Positions 18,301 through 26,095 of a DNA stretch of 31,547 bases are shown one piece after another; position 1 is the stretch's first letter, and each line of letters opens with the position of its first letter. Source of the DNA: a virus; IMG/VR virus record IMGVR_UViG_3300020578_000285, positions 1-31,547 of that record; one strand, written 5' to 3'. Below the pieces are notes generated by a model. The model worked only from the letters and a program-made list of their open reading frames with translations. It was not told where the DNA came from and did not search any database. The position numbers and the translations under genes are program-made.

Positions 18301-20074
18301 CGTCCCTACAAGTACAAGTTTCGCATTCTGGATAAGTTATCATGGGAAGCCTGATTGTATATTGTTTTTTAGAACACTTGATTCGAAATACGCTGCAGAT
18401 AAACCCAAAAGGCCTGACGTTTATAATTGGAATCTTGATTCTACAAATTGCACATATAACTCCTATCACCAAAGCATATAATCCGATGGCAAAGTGTGCA
18501 ACTATTAAAAGACCTAACAAATTGAACTGAATTATTGTAAATAAAATTGAAAATATAAAAAACAGTAGGTCGAAATTTCTAAATCCGTCGTTAACAGGAA
18601 ACTTATTAATTGTATCCTCACAACTGTCGTCGTCTATTTCTTTAATACCTATGAATCTTCCTTTTGCACCAACTTTCCATTGGTCAATTAATCCCGATAC
18701 AGTATAAACTCTATTGAACTTGAACTCGTAAAATGTATCTTCACAATTGATAACTTCGTTTAGTCTATTGGTCTTTTGTGTACCAACAAATCCATCAGTG
18801 TACCCTGACCAAGCTAAACCGAAATAATAAGAACTTGCCAATTGTTTTTCCAAACTACTTGACCCACTATTATATGGGTCAGCGGCAGAATTAACCCACC
18901 CATATTCTTTGACGTTAGGTACTATAAAGATTGGTCTTCGACTTTCTAAAGTTAGTGAAGTTGATTGTTGCCATTTAATTTTAAACCTATACTTGGCCTT
19001 AGTGGGAATACCTATCGTTGGGTCATAAGAAATAACCCTTTCCCCGAATTGATTAGTTGTCAGATAATCCAAGTTCATCGGTAATTCTAATATCCAAGTT
19101 CCATCCCCATCAATTACATTTCCATTTTGTTCTAATTGATATTGTTCTATAATCGGGTTCCCATCTATATCTTGTACTATGGTCTGTCTGAGAGCAATAA
19201 TTTGGCCAGGTCCCGTTTCGAGACTACACAAGTTACCCATGTTATCTCTCGGTTTAGCATTTTTTCTTACTCTATATTTGTTTGAGGTAGAGATGACTGA
19301 GCCCATAAAAATTGAAGTGGGTTGAATATCAATATCGGCTTCCTGTTTAAGGTCAAAATCAAGTCTATTGATTGCTATTGCACAGGTTGTAGGGTCTCCC
19401 CAAAGTGGAGAGATTTCTAAACTTTTAGGAATTGTTATTAATTGAGGTAAAGAATCCAAATCATTTGATGTAAGAAATGTATTTCCTGCAACTTGAGCTT
19501 GTGTTGCTCTACCCATCCTAATTAAATCTTGTGGTGTCAAAGAGAATTCTCCGATATCAGATAAGTCAACATCCATTACAACTCTCTGTATACCAAGTGG
19601 CACACCCATTATCATGTAATCACCGCTATCATTTGTCTTGGTTGTAAACTTGTAATATTTGTCGTAGATTTCAACTGCAGTTTTACCTGTTAATACATCA
19701 TTTTTTGATGGAAAAGTACCTGTAGCTGCATGTTTCGAATAGGATTTCTCATATGGTAATAGATTGTATCTAAATCCATCTTCGTTTTTATCTTCTGGTG
19801 ATTTATAAGGGTATATTGAACTGATGGCAGGATTCGACTCATCGACAGTTGTTATGGGTATAAAAATTGAAACTCTTGCATTAGGAATACCAAATCCATT
19901 GTTTGCGGTAACTCTTCCTACTATAACACCATAATCCGCACAATTTCTATTATAGATGTCAGCTTGTTGTATTTTTAGCGAAAGTATTTCTAAAAACTCA
20001 AAATCCTGAGTTAGCTCTAAATCAATCGTTTGGCTTATACCAATCTCGGTTTTTATCCTGTATGAGTCACCCAT
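15350..20074 (-). CDS. Very large virion protein with a carboxypeptidase-regulatory-like domain and a hydrophobic hairpin (1574 aa)
   Basis: The ATG at 20074 is preferred to the TTG at 20077; a variant of the 15-nt motif lies 8 nt upstream. Near residues 48-170 a carboxypeptidase-regulatory-like beta domain is suggested by GVIVGRVTANNGFGIPNARV and later TNDSGDYMIMGVPLG. Residues about 501-548 are strongly hydrophobic, enough for two membrane-spanning helices, and are followed by seven Cys in about 50 residues (ending CETCTC). The rest is beta-rich and polar. It ends FQFYFGLIKGKSAIDKF, then TAA at 15350, overlapping the next gene. It follows gp6, so it is probably a baseplate or tail-tip component. 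A hydrophobic hairpin in a virion protein could act in membrane penetration (speculative). Confidence 0.82.
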   Translation of the reverse strand: MGDSYRIKTEIGISQTIDLELTQDFEFLEILSLKIQQADIYNRNCADYGVIVGRVTANNGFGIPNARVSIFIPITTVDESNPAISSIYPYKSPEDKNEDGFRYNLLPYEKSYSKHAATGTFPSKNDVLTGKTAVEIYDKYYKFTTKTNDSGDYMIMGVPLGIQRVVMDVDLSDIGEFSLTPQDLIRMGRATQAQVAGNTFLTSNDLDSLPQLITIPKSLEISPLWGDPTTCAIAINRLDFDLKQEADIDIQPTSIFMGSVISTSNKYRVRKNAKPRDNMGNLCSLETGPGQIIALRQTIVQDIDGNPIIEQYQLEQNGNVIDGDGTWILELPMNLDYLTTNQFGERVISYDPTIGIPTKAKYRFKIKWQQSTSLTLESRRPIFIVPNVKEYGWVNSAADPYNSGSSSLEKQLASSYYFGLAWSGYTDGFVGTQKTNRLNEVINCEDTFYEFKFNRVYTVSGLIDQWKVGAKGRFIGIKEIDDDSCEDTINKFPVNDGFRNFDLLFFIFSILFTIIQFNLLGLLIVAHFAIGLYALVIGVICAICRIKIPIINVRPFGFICSVFRIKCSKKQYTIRLPMITYPECETCTCRDGKLLDEALLGGTNGVLSYVSDPSSYFNNVQSYVGARNREENVQTQSLLYVDAMAGNADEVENVGLFKVPKSSVQRLASDDNRYFAWSDGLTLGERINLFNSRDYYFDGLNKIKVTFNQPNNIGSFHYDNTITVLSNQSYQSGDLLTAVDPMTTTDINFLYTAMTANGIFQGITGTSVTGGQSITVNYASSQLSNTSVVYNLDTGTTINRQVYPMDREYFQVVTAITVSEAAKIWNSGTTQTFPNVLSKTHKLMLMRHRNFPLPGYEKIVEEFWSPYEFFDNMSEQFILILQRGVDPYSPKFTNQYSIGKILGLTENDITFTASTRLNIPIQKLNSNTTSVQVMNQSNTFYPSYFFTPGEFSGFTSSTVGYYGARDANNPSGNVRITQLNGVRSCVTTTSNNFQFGGGEDADKYSTSEDLSGGGYFYLNLDQEVGLWFEYSDVNISYKSPVLYPQFTGNPMSISVKTNNIFRNDRLPSSDQLNAISWDSAAVALLQQNNNFTFYTIPELENPEGIPGFTTGAQQVPPDIEDEIGAINVLESFNCKTMVSLNCYQGFGTSFQVNQRCTETDNVEIGCYLFMRRPFLDLFKDIKTLGEWGYRFRFFYALCRGVLSQSFMNNWMNGTLYQFPIQVDTRFNRLNKIQDVKYAKQLVFFDTKSNNFYYRSSPYNASQSKFVGRLSGPSSVNILNLMFPTTILNLGMKDTIWGEIIFEPDTRGYTISLLESTSYGDTSDLVNLFVISRITDGTVLGRIISLGDNSVNQLFSRNGKPDNISSGTARRIDGDLAQMLSINSEMGLIKYSPEYYESVAGNPQNPTNILGTPSNPVMAIWYSSTTEDLQFKDFLTPGRIDFRANPQSSAAPFTYGIKSQVVPLYRWKLANTTTIFGGQFNNWASGSADIVQNKPYQSLDRLSLTQPNYFRNSNTSVNEQSARGYIFSVDINGDYSKVGATSNNFIVGAPFQFYFGLIKGKSAIDKFKQKYSILE

Positions 20075-20082
20075 CAAAAGAC

Positions 20083-20097
20083 TTTATTCAATAAATA
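20083..20097 (-). promoter_or_regulatory. Variant of the 15-nt motif before the 1574-residue gene
   Basis: TATTTATTGAATAAA on the minus strand differs from the other two copies at 2 of 15 positions and ends 8 nt before the ATG at 20074. Shorter relatives with the same TATTTAT core precede the genes starting at 4342 (4354-4348) and 22476 (22488-22482). Confidence 0.4.
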
Positions 20098-20161
20098 GTT
20101 TATGTGTATTTTTTTAAGTACACACACTATCTAATCATAAGACTTAGATTGAATTAATAAA

Positions 20162-22000
20162 TTATGAGAATGTAATTGATTGGAAGTTTTTGACAGATAT
20201 TTTGATATCCTTTTGTGGGAATCTAACTTGATATACTTGGTTAGGTTGAGCAAAAATTGTATCGTCAACTGGTCCAATAATTTTGAGTTCAGGGTCGATA
20301 TATTCCATCGAAGTTTCCGCGGATGAATATTGTCCACCGACTTTATTTGTAACCTCGATATTTGCAACTGTCAAAATACCATTTTGATTTTGAATGATAC
20401 TTCTCAATTCAGATAGATTTACGTTTTGACCAAGTTGTCTTACTTGTGGGTCAAAATATGTTGAGATTTTATCTACTACGTCAGCAATCACCTGTCCTGA
20501 GTTTTGTGCAGAATCCAAAACAACTTGAACATCAATAGCTAAATCAATAACGTCGGCAGTGATTACTGATATGTAATCATTCATCATTCTATAGTTTGAC
20601 AAATAGGTTGCAATATTTTGTCTTAAGGTGTTAGAAACTATCGGGGTCAACTTACCTGTTGTGTCGTAAGATAAAATCTGAATTACAATTTTGTTATCGT
20701 TTTCTGTAATTGAAACTTTAGCTGGAGCACCGAATTGAGGGGGCATATTTCTTATCAGAGATTCATAATCTTGAACTGTTACCGCTCTTTTTTGAGCCGC
20801 AAAATTGAAAGAAACATAGTTTCTAATTTCCTCTAATGAAGGAACTCCCGCACCGCCTATTGCTGCCGTAACGTTGTTACATCTCAGTGAGTTGACCACA
20901 CTTGAGTTTGTGGCTTCTGAAGGGCCATTCACAAAGAATGATACCGTCCCAATTGAATTGATAATATTTGTGCCTAAGTTAGTTGCTAATCCACCACCTA
21001 TTCTATATTGAATGAAAAGTGTAGAGTTCGCGGTGAGTGTCGAACCAAGCGAAAAGTTATTTGAAAACTTCTGAAGGTCTAAAGTTGTTCCTAATGTTGT
21101 GAATTGGTTCAAGGCATCTTGAGCCGTATTTGTTCCCCCTCCAAAAGTTATTTTCTTGAATCCTTCAGGTGTATATTCTGAGATAAATCTATCTTGGGTC
21201 TGTATGTATCTTCCGACCTTAATACCAGGTTGGTCCGATACTTTTGTTGGGTCTTCAACAAAAACTCTATCCTCGGCCAAAGCATCAACTTCGTACCATC
21301 TATTATTTACACCCAAAAACTCAGCAACCGTTGGTACATTTGTATAATCCGTTCCGCTTTTCAAAAGCACACTTGTTATACCTAAAACGTTTTTTTCAGG
21401 TAAGAATAATTCGTAGAAAGGTCTCACATCATTCGGAGTTATAACCTTTTTGAAAACTTTTGTCAGTCCATTAACAACAAGTTCTCTCTTCGTGATTGTG
21501 TAATTTATTAATACGTTATTCGCGTTAAAGTTGGGAATCTTTAATCTGTTAGGAAATCCTTGAGCGTTATAGGGTGATGCAAAGTCTATATCATAAACGT
21601 TCTCGAACACAATACCAGCACCCAAGACTTGCGAACCTCTCGAAAGTGTTCCGAGATATCTCTCATCTTCTTTATCACCAAAAGCCGGTACTGTTATAGA
21701 AAAATCAACTAAGGCTAAAGACGGTCTTTGACCTGGTAATTTTAAACCATAAGTTCTTGCAATGTTGAATATTGAAGACCTTTGTTGTGCATATTGAAGT
21801 ACAGTTTCTTGGATACTTCTATCAATATGATAATGAAGGTTGTCTCCAATCGCCGCATTCAAATCTAAGAAAACTGAAAAAACAGAAGCATCATTGAAAT
21901 CCTGAATCAACTCAGGATAATAAGTTCTGACATAGTTAAGTAGTTCTACACGAAGTGCTTGGTAATCTCTTACTGTATATGAAATCTGTCTATTAGCCAT
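20162..22000 (-). CDS. gp6: Baseplate wedge protein, gp6/J-like (612 aa)
   Basis: The N-terminus (YTVRDYQALRVELLNYVRTY, then a long helix with DNLHYHIDRSIQE) is typical of T4 gp6 and its relatives. The central part (ALNQFTTLG; LEEIRNYVSFNFAAQKRAVT; VQDYESLIRNMP) matches the baseplate J-like core, where a protein chain re-enters as successive domains. Length is close to T4 gp6 (about 660). In T4, gp6 dimers join gp7 to form the wedge core that triggers sheath contraction. The gene starts 5 nt after gp25, an adjacency also seen as W-J in P2-like phages and supporting the call. After its stop there is an 87-nt gap before the 1574-residue gene. Confidence 0.93.
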   Translation of the reverse strand: MANRQISYTVRDYQALRVELLNYVRTYYPELIQDFNDASVFSVFLDLNAAIGDNLHYHIDRSIQETVLQYAQQRSSIFNIARTYGLKLPGQRPSLALVDFSITVPAFGDKEDERYLGTLSRGSQVLGAGIVFENVYDIDFASPYNAQGFPNRLKIPNFNANNVLINYTITKRELVVNGLTKVFKKVITPNDVRPFYELFLPEKNVLGITSVLLKSGTDYTNVPTVAEFLGVNNRWYEVDALAEDRVFVEDPTKVSDQPGIKVGRYIQTQDRFISEYTPEGFKKITFGGGTNTAQDALNQFTTLGTTLDLQKFSNNFSLGSTLTANSTLFIQYRIGGGLATNLGTNIINSIGTVSFFVNGPSEATNSSVVNSLRCNNVTAAIGGAGVPSLEEIRNYVSFNFAAQKRAVTVQDYESLIRNMPPQFGAPAKVSITENDNKIVIQILSYDTTGKLTPIVSNTLRQNIATYLSNYRMMNDYISVITADVIDLAIDVQVVLDSAQNSGQVIADVVDKISTYFDPQVRQLGQNVNLSELRSIIQNQNGILTVANIEVTNKVGGQYSSAETSMEYIDPELKIIGPVDDTIFAQPNQVYQVRFPQKDIKISVKNFQSITFS

Positions 22001-22005
22001 TTATA

Positions 22006-22476
22006 TTAAATATTAATTATAACAAAATCACTTTGTTCAAAAACACCTCGATTATTAGAATAATCTATTCTAACCACAGCAGTATACTCAGCAGTCCCTT
22101 TACCAGGAACTCTGAAAATTGATGATTCGGGAGTACCAGGTGTTGCAATACCTTCAGAGAGTGCAACTTCATTCAATGGGTCAGCAGGTGTTATTGTAAT
22201 ATTATTAAGAAGTAAGTTTGGCATATAAGTTTCTACCGAATCTCTGATATCTGATTGAATTGCATCAAAAGTCAATCCGTCAAACGGTTCAAAAATATAT
22301 TCGTATAGTCTTGTACCAAAATCAGGAAGATAATAACGAGAACCTTTCCTCGTCAATAACAAATGTATAAGGTCTGCTTTAATTTCTTTAGCCTCAGTTT
22401 CCGTCAACTGCAGGTAGTCACCACGAAGAGAATCTCTGAATGGAAAATTTATACCAAATGTAATCCCATCTGCCAT
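22006..22476 (-). CDS. gp25: Baseplate wedge protein, gp25/GPW family (156 aa)
   Basis: The family core is clear: LTETEAKEIKADLIHLLLTR, then KGSRYYLPDFGTRLYEYIFEP, corresponding to the conserved T-x-K-G-S-R...P-x-F-G motif of the GPW/gp25 group. T4 gp25 is about 132 residues, so this copy is slightly longer, with a C-terminal beta extension (FRVPGKGTAEYTAVVRIDY). gp25 links baseplate wedges to the first sheath ring, and relatives occur in type VI secretion (TssE). It is the first structural gene after the metabolic block. The ATG at 22476 is preceded by AT-rich sequence with an ATAAATA-type site on the opposite strand and no Shine-Dalgarno. Confidence 0.93.
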   Translation of the reverse strand: MADGITFGINFPFRDSLRGDYLQLTETEAKEIKADLIHLLLTRKGSRYYLPDFGTRLYEYIFEPFDGLTFDAIQSDIRDSVETYMPNLLLNNITITPADPLNEVALSEGIATPGTPESSIFRVPGKGTAEYTAVVRIDYSNNRGVFEQSDFVIINI

Positions 22477-22496
22477 ATGTCATAAATATACTTGGA

Positions 22497-22625
22497 TTAT
22501 TTTTTTATTGAAGTATTACCCTTTTGATATTTCGGCTCGTATGGACAATGTCGACAACCATCCCCACAACAATGTCCTCTCCTTAAATGATAGTTTTCGG
22601 TGAAAACCTTGTATGTACCTTCCAT
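22497..22625 (-). CDS. Small Cys-rich protein resembling DUF5522 (42 aa)
   Basis: The core YHLRRGHCCGDGCRHCPYEP has four Cys and two His packed as H-C-C-x-x-x-C-x-H-C. This is the hallmark I associate with the small DUF5522 family, which has no known function to my knowledge. The frame extends upstream to 22691, but that would place a perfect 9-bp stem-loop (22633-22663) and a basic low-complexity tract inside the coding region. The ATG at 22625 directly precedes the conserved part and is preferred. It sits between the ribonucleotide reductase and gp25. Metal or Fe-S binding is suggested by the Cys/His set (inference). Confidence 0.72.
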   Translation of the reverse strand: MEGTYKVFTENYHLRRGHCCGDGCRHCPYEPKYQKGNTSIKK

Positions 22626-22632
22626 ATAATAT

Positions 22633-22663
22633 AAAGGGAGAAGTTTTTCCGACCTCTCCCTTT
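22633..22663 (-). terminator. Stem-loop after the ribonucleotide reductase gene
   Basis: A perfect 9-bp inverted repeat (AAAGGGAGA / TCTCCCTTT) with a 13-nt loop lies 21 nt downstream of the reductase stop. On the minus strand it is followed by the U-rich but interrupted run TTTATATTAT. A strong T-run exists only on the plus side, so termination in the direction of the genes may be partial; it could instead stabilise mRNA ends. Confidence 0.5.
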
Positions 22664-22683
22664 TATTTTTTTTTTCTTTTCCA

Positions 22684-24546
22684 TTAAACAAATTTTACTT
22701 CACAAGCACCACCCGCACACGCAACTTCTCCACTTAAATCTGTATTGTCATCTGCTTCTACGATTTTAGATAGGTCAACGTCTTTGAGTGTTGACATAAG
22801 TTCTTCGTGTTTTTCTTTTGTACAATCCTCGAAGGGAGCCTGAATATAAGTTCCACCATCGTAAGGTAAAACTGAAAGACCGTTATAGTATTCTTTGTTT
22901 TCCCACATCCATTCGCCAACTGCAGGCCATTCGTGTTCACGGATGGAAACAGTCGCTGAAACGTTATGTGCGTTCGAACCACTTCTATGCCCTGGTTTAA
23001 TCCATTCTTGTTGTACTCTTTTTACTCTCTCAAGTAATTGAATAGGTGATTCGTTTCTTAGGATTGAACCTTCAGGTGCTTTTTGTGGAATACCAATTAC
23101 CGCAGTATCGTGTGGTCTGAAGTACTCATCTTCAACTAACTCTGAATGATTGTTTTTCAGATAAGAATATATTGATTCGTTTTTACCAACTCTAACTCTT
23201 CTGATGTAGTATTCGTTGTGCCAAGCGTGAATTCCTGATGAAGTGCCAAGTGTAAGTGATGTCGTACCAGCAGGTTTTACAGTTGTAGTTCTAGCCGCAG
23301 AATTAATTCCGATTAGGTCTGCAACTCTTTTGTTTTCTTCTTTTACAACTTTAGCCGCTGCTTTCATGTTCAAACCTAAGACTGCTCCTGAGCCAATTCC
23401 TGTCATTGAAATACCTACAAGAGCATCCTTTTCTGTTGTTCTTTGCCAAATTGGTCTTAAGTAGTGAAAATCAGTGTATCCAGCTTGAAGTGTTCCGATA
23501 AATGATGCCGCTTTAACTCTATCTTCATAGTCTTCTTGTGATACCACGTTTGATACGTTTACCTCTGTAAGGTTGCAGAATTGAAATGGTCTCAAAGCAA
23601 TTTCACAGCAAGGGTTAGTTCCCCAATCTTTGTCATTACTCAAATAAATACCAGGTTCACCTGCACCACTTGCTTCAATTCTTTTCCACAAGTCCATGAA
23701 ATAATCTTTTGTAATCTTATGTCTCATGAGAACTGCAGAGTTGTTTGCTCTACCTCTTTGTGGATTATGTTCCCACCATAAGCCACTTTTACATCCAATC
23801 ATTTCCTCATCGGTCGCTGAGAACAATGAGATAAGAGCAGCTCTTCTGATACCACCAGCCAATACCGCGTCTGCAATATGACAAACCATATCATGAACTT
23901 CAATTGGTCTTAATCTATCTCCGTCTTGTTTAGCATCTAATATACCTTCTAATTTAATCAAACATTCTTTTAGAGGTTGAGGACCTGGTGCTTTACCACC
24001 TGAAGTCACTAGTCTAGCCCCTTTCGGTCTAATATCACTAAAGTCAAACTGAATGTGTGAACCTCCATAAAAATATGATTTTACTAATACTTTCACAGCA
24101 TCTGCCCATCCCTCGATTGAGTCAGCCACTAACCATCTTCTTCCTCTCTCTTTACTCGGTTTTCTAATTTCAGGTAAAAATTCAACGTGATGTTTTTGTA
24201 CTGAATAACCAACTCCTGTTCCACCTAATAACAAGAACATGATTTCAGAGAATACTCTCCAATCATCAACAGGTGCATAAGCGCAATTATAGATTCTATT
24301 TGGTGAGATTTCGATAGGTTTACCTGCAAATTGCATTGACCTCATTGATGGTAGAACTTGTTTTTTATAAACATACATGTAGTTCTCTCTGATTTCTTTT
24401 TCTAACAGTGGAAACTTTTTGATATGCATCACCATGTTTCTTGTGACTAGTTCTTGCCACGTCTCTCTTCTTTTCAAATCAGGGATGTATTTTGCGTATT
24501 TCATATACACTGTAATCTCTGAGAGAATTCGGTTTGATATGTCCAT
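22684..24546 (-). CDS. nrdJ: Adenosylcobalamin-dependent (class II) ribonucleotide reductase, monomeric type (620 aa)
   Basis: Reduces ribonucleotides to deoxyribonucleotides using a B12-generated thiyl radical. Matches to the Lactobacillus-type monomeric enzyme are specific. NPCCEIALRPFQFC places the radical Cys at 313, catalytic Glu at 315 and a redox Cys at 324, the same 11-residue spacing as C408/C419 in the reference enzyme. The partner Cys is at 88 (IYNCAYAP), and the C-terminal reducing pair is CAGGAC (610/615). There is no class I di-iron subunit gene in the window. The reference enzyme is about 739 residues, so this is compact. I chose the ATG at 24546 (MDISNRILSEI) over the upstream GTG at 24630 because that extension would cross a terminator-like hairpin and has no family resemblance. 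Probably supplies dNTPs for phage replication; it needs host cobalamin. Confidence 0.93.
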   Translation of the reverse strand: MDISNRILSEITVYMKYAKYIPDLKRRETWQELVTRNMVMHIKKFPLLEKEIRENYMYVYKKQVLPSMRSMQFAGKPIEISPNRIYNCAYAPVDDWRVFSEIMFLLLGGTGVGYSVQKHHVEFLPEIRKPSKERGRRWLVADSIEGWADAVKVLVKSYFYGGSHIQFDFSDIRPKGARLVTSGGKAPGPQPLKECLIKLEGILDAKQDGDRLRPIEVHDMVCHIADAVLAGGIRRAALISLFSATDEEMIGCKSGLWWEHNPQRGRANNSAVLMRHKITKDYFMDLWKRIEASGAGEPGIYLSNDKDWGTNPCCEIALRPFQFCNLTEVNVSNVVSQEDYEDRVKAASFIGTLQAGYTDFHYLRPIWQRTTEKDALVGISMTGIGSGAVLGLNMKAAAKVVKEENKRVADLIGINSAARTTTVKPAGTTSLTLGTSSGIHAWHNEYYIRRVRVGKNESIYSYLKNNHSELVEDEYFRPHDTAVIGIPQKAPEGSILRNESPIQLLERVKRVQQEWIKPGHRSGSNAHNVSATVSIREHEWPAVGEWMWENKEYYNGLSVLPYDGGTYIQAPFEDCTKEKHEELMSTLKDVDLSKIVEADDNTDLSGEVACAGGACEVKFV

Positions 24547-24608
24547 TTTTTGTAATTTTTTGTAAAATGATTTTATTAAAAAAATAGGGGATTTTCTTAT
24601 TAAATATA

Positions 24609-24629
24609 TGGTCGGCAACGAACCGACCA
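24609..24629 (-). terminator. Hairpin between helicase and ribonucleotide reductase genes
   Basis: A 7-bp stem (TGGTCGG / CCGACCA) with a 7-nt loop lies 48 nt after the helicase stop. On the minus strand it is followed by TATATTTAAT. It probably ends or attenuates the helicase message, leaving the reductase with its own 60-80 nt leader. Confidence 0.55.
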
Positions 24630-24676
24630 CTAATTTTAATAAAAAAAAATAAGTTTTTTTCTAAAAAAGTAGATAT

Positions 24677-26062
24677 TTAATTAGGACTTTTTTTATGAGA
24701 TTCACGCTCTCTTCTCTTGTCCAATAATTCTTTAACTCTATCTCTTTTTCTTTCTTCCTGTTGTTCTTCAAATCCTAAAAAAGTTACTGAGGTATCTGTA
24801 TCTATTTCAAGTAGTTCATTGTCAAACTTGCAATTTTCGAATACAACACCGTCTTTACCAAGTCTTGATTTAGTAATAGCAACTGTTGCTAAGTTCATTT
24901 CTTTTTGTTGTAATGTCTTTGCTATTGTAATGATTACGTGACCCACTTGAGCTTTCTTGATTGAACCACCCATTTGGTCGGTGGTTACCACTTCAGATGA
25001 GATTGAACTTCTATTACCTTGTGTTGCTGTCCACCCAACAATATTGAGTTCGTGACACATTGCTTCAAAAGCTCTCATAGTTGAACCTTCAGCCTTCCAC
25101 TCGTCTTTAGCGGATTGTTCAGGTAACACACAATCAATATAATCTAAAACAATTAAATCTATTTTAGTACCATCAGCAATCAATTTTCTAACTTGATTCT
25201 TTATCTGATTCATGGTCATGGTATCGGATGCAAGTTTCTTGAGAACTAATTTATTCTTCATAGTCTCTTTAATCTCAATAATCTTATGCATAACCTCCAC
25301 TCGGTGACCAGAAAGTTCGTCGGGTCTGATACCAGTCCAAATCGTAAAGTGTTTTCTTTGAATAATTTTCGGGTTGTCTTCAAAAAATATCTGTAGGGTA
25401 TTGTATCCCAAATTGAAAGCAGTATTTGAAATCTTGGTAAGGATTGTTGTCTTACCGACACCAGTCGGGGCTAAGATAACTCCAATCTCTCCCCTAGCTA
25501 AACCACCCTTGAGCAAGTTATCTATTCCTCTGATACCCATAGGTATAGGATGTCTATAATCATCCTCGAGGACTGTTTCTAACTCATTGAAGACATCTGT
25601 TTGACCTTTTTCAATTTCACCAACTTGTAATGCCTCTCTAACCAAACCTTCAACCTTATCGTAAGATTCAAAGTCACCTTCTGTTATAATTTTGTTGGCC
25701 TTTTCCATGGCCTTTTGAAGTTCTTGTTGTTTACAAAACTTTAAGGCTTTTTCCTGAACAAAGTTTGTTCCTTCAAATGGAGCCTCCTTAATTTGATTAA
25801 GAGTATCAAGAACAATTTTTGCTATAAACTCCTGAGTCACTTCAGACTTTATAATTTGTTCAATTGTCTCAAAGTTTGGAGTAGCTTCGTATTTTACATA
25901 ATATTCCTTAACCATCTGAAGGATAATTTTGAAATATTTGTTGTCGAAATAATTACTTTCTATAACATCAATAATCGATGTTGAGAAATCCTTATCGACG
26001 ATAATTTGGTTTAAAAGTTGTAACTGGAATGTGTTACCTAAATAATCAAAGTTCTTAATCAT
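24677..26062 (-). CDS. gp41: Replicative DNA helicase, DnaB/T4 gp41-like (461 aa)
   Basis: An N-terminal helical domain (1-150) is followed by a RecA-fold domain. The Walker A motif is APTGVGKTT at 198-206 and the Walker B region is IDLIVLDYID at 301-310. A Gln-containing motif follows (GWTATQGNRSS, about 343-353), and a Lys/Arg stretch (AITKSRLGKDG) supplies the arginine-finger region usual in DnaB-like helicases. Length is close to T4 gp41 (475). The C-terminus is a charged helix (EEQQEERKRDRVKELLDKRR). It would form the hexamer that unwinds the fork. Nearby gp32 and UvsX fit a T4-type replisome; no primase or loader gene is recognisable in this window. Confidence 0.93.
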   Translation of the reverse strand: MIKNFDYLGNTFQLQLLNQIIVDKDFSTSIIDVIESNYFDNKYFKIILQMVKEYYVKYEATPNFETIEQIIKSEVTQEFIAKIVLDTLNQIKEAPFEGTNFVQEKALKFCKQQELQKAMEKANKIITEGDFESYDKVEGLVREALQVGEIEKGQTDVFNELETVLEDDYRHPIPMGIRGIDNLLKGGLARGEIGVILAPTGVGKTTILTKISNTAFNLGYNTLQIFFEDNPKIIQRKHFTIWTGIRPDELSGHRVEVMHKIIEIKETMKNKLVLKKLASDTMTMNQIKNQVRKLIADGTKIDLIVLDYIDCVLPEQSAKDEWKAEGSTMRAFEAMCHELNIVGWTATQGNRSSISSEVVTTDQMGGSIKKAQVGHVIITIAKTLQQKEMNLATVAITKSRLGKDGVVFENCKFDNELLEIDTDTSVTFLGFEEQQEERKRDRVKELLDKRRERESHKKSPN

Positions 26063-26095
26063 AATTTACAATATCCATCCTTATATTTTAAATAC

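Noticed and set aside
20102-20130. Terminator after gp6 (inverted repeat TGTGTA / TACACA)
   Set aside because: Only 6 AT-rich pairs with a 10-nt loop and no following T-run on the minus strand; too weak to call.
24547-24630. N-terminal extension of the ribonucleotide reductase from a GTG at 24630
   Set aside because: It would translate through a terminator-like hairpin and adds 28 residues without family resemblance; the ATG at 24546 is better.
24547-24676. Cobalamin riboswitch in the leader of the B12-dependent reductase
   Set aside because: The gap is only about 130 nt, mostly A/T runs plus one short hairpin; no B12-box-like sequence was seen and known cobalamin riboswitches are longer.
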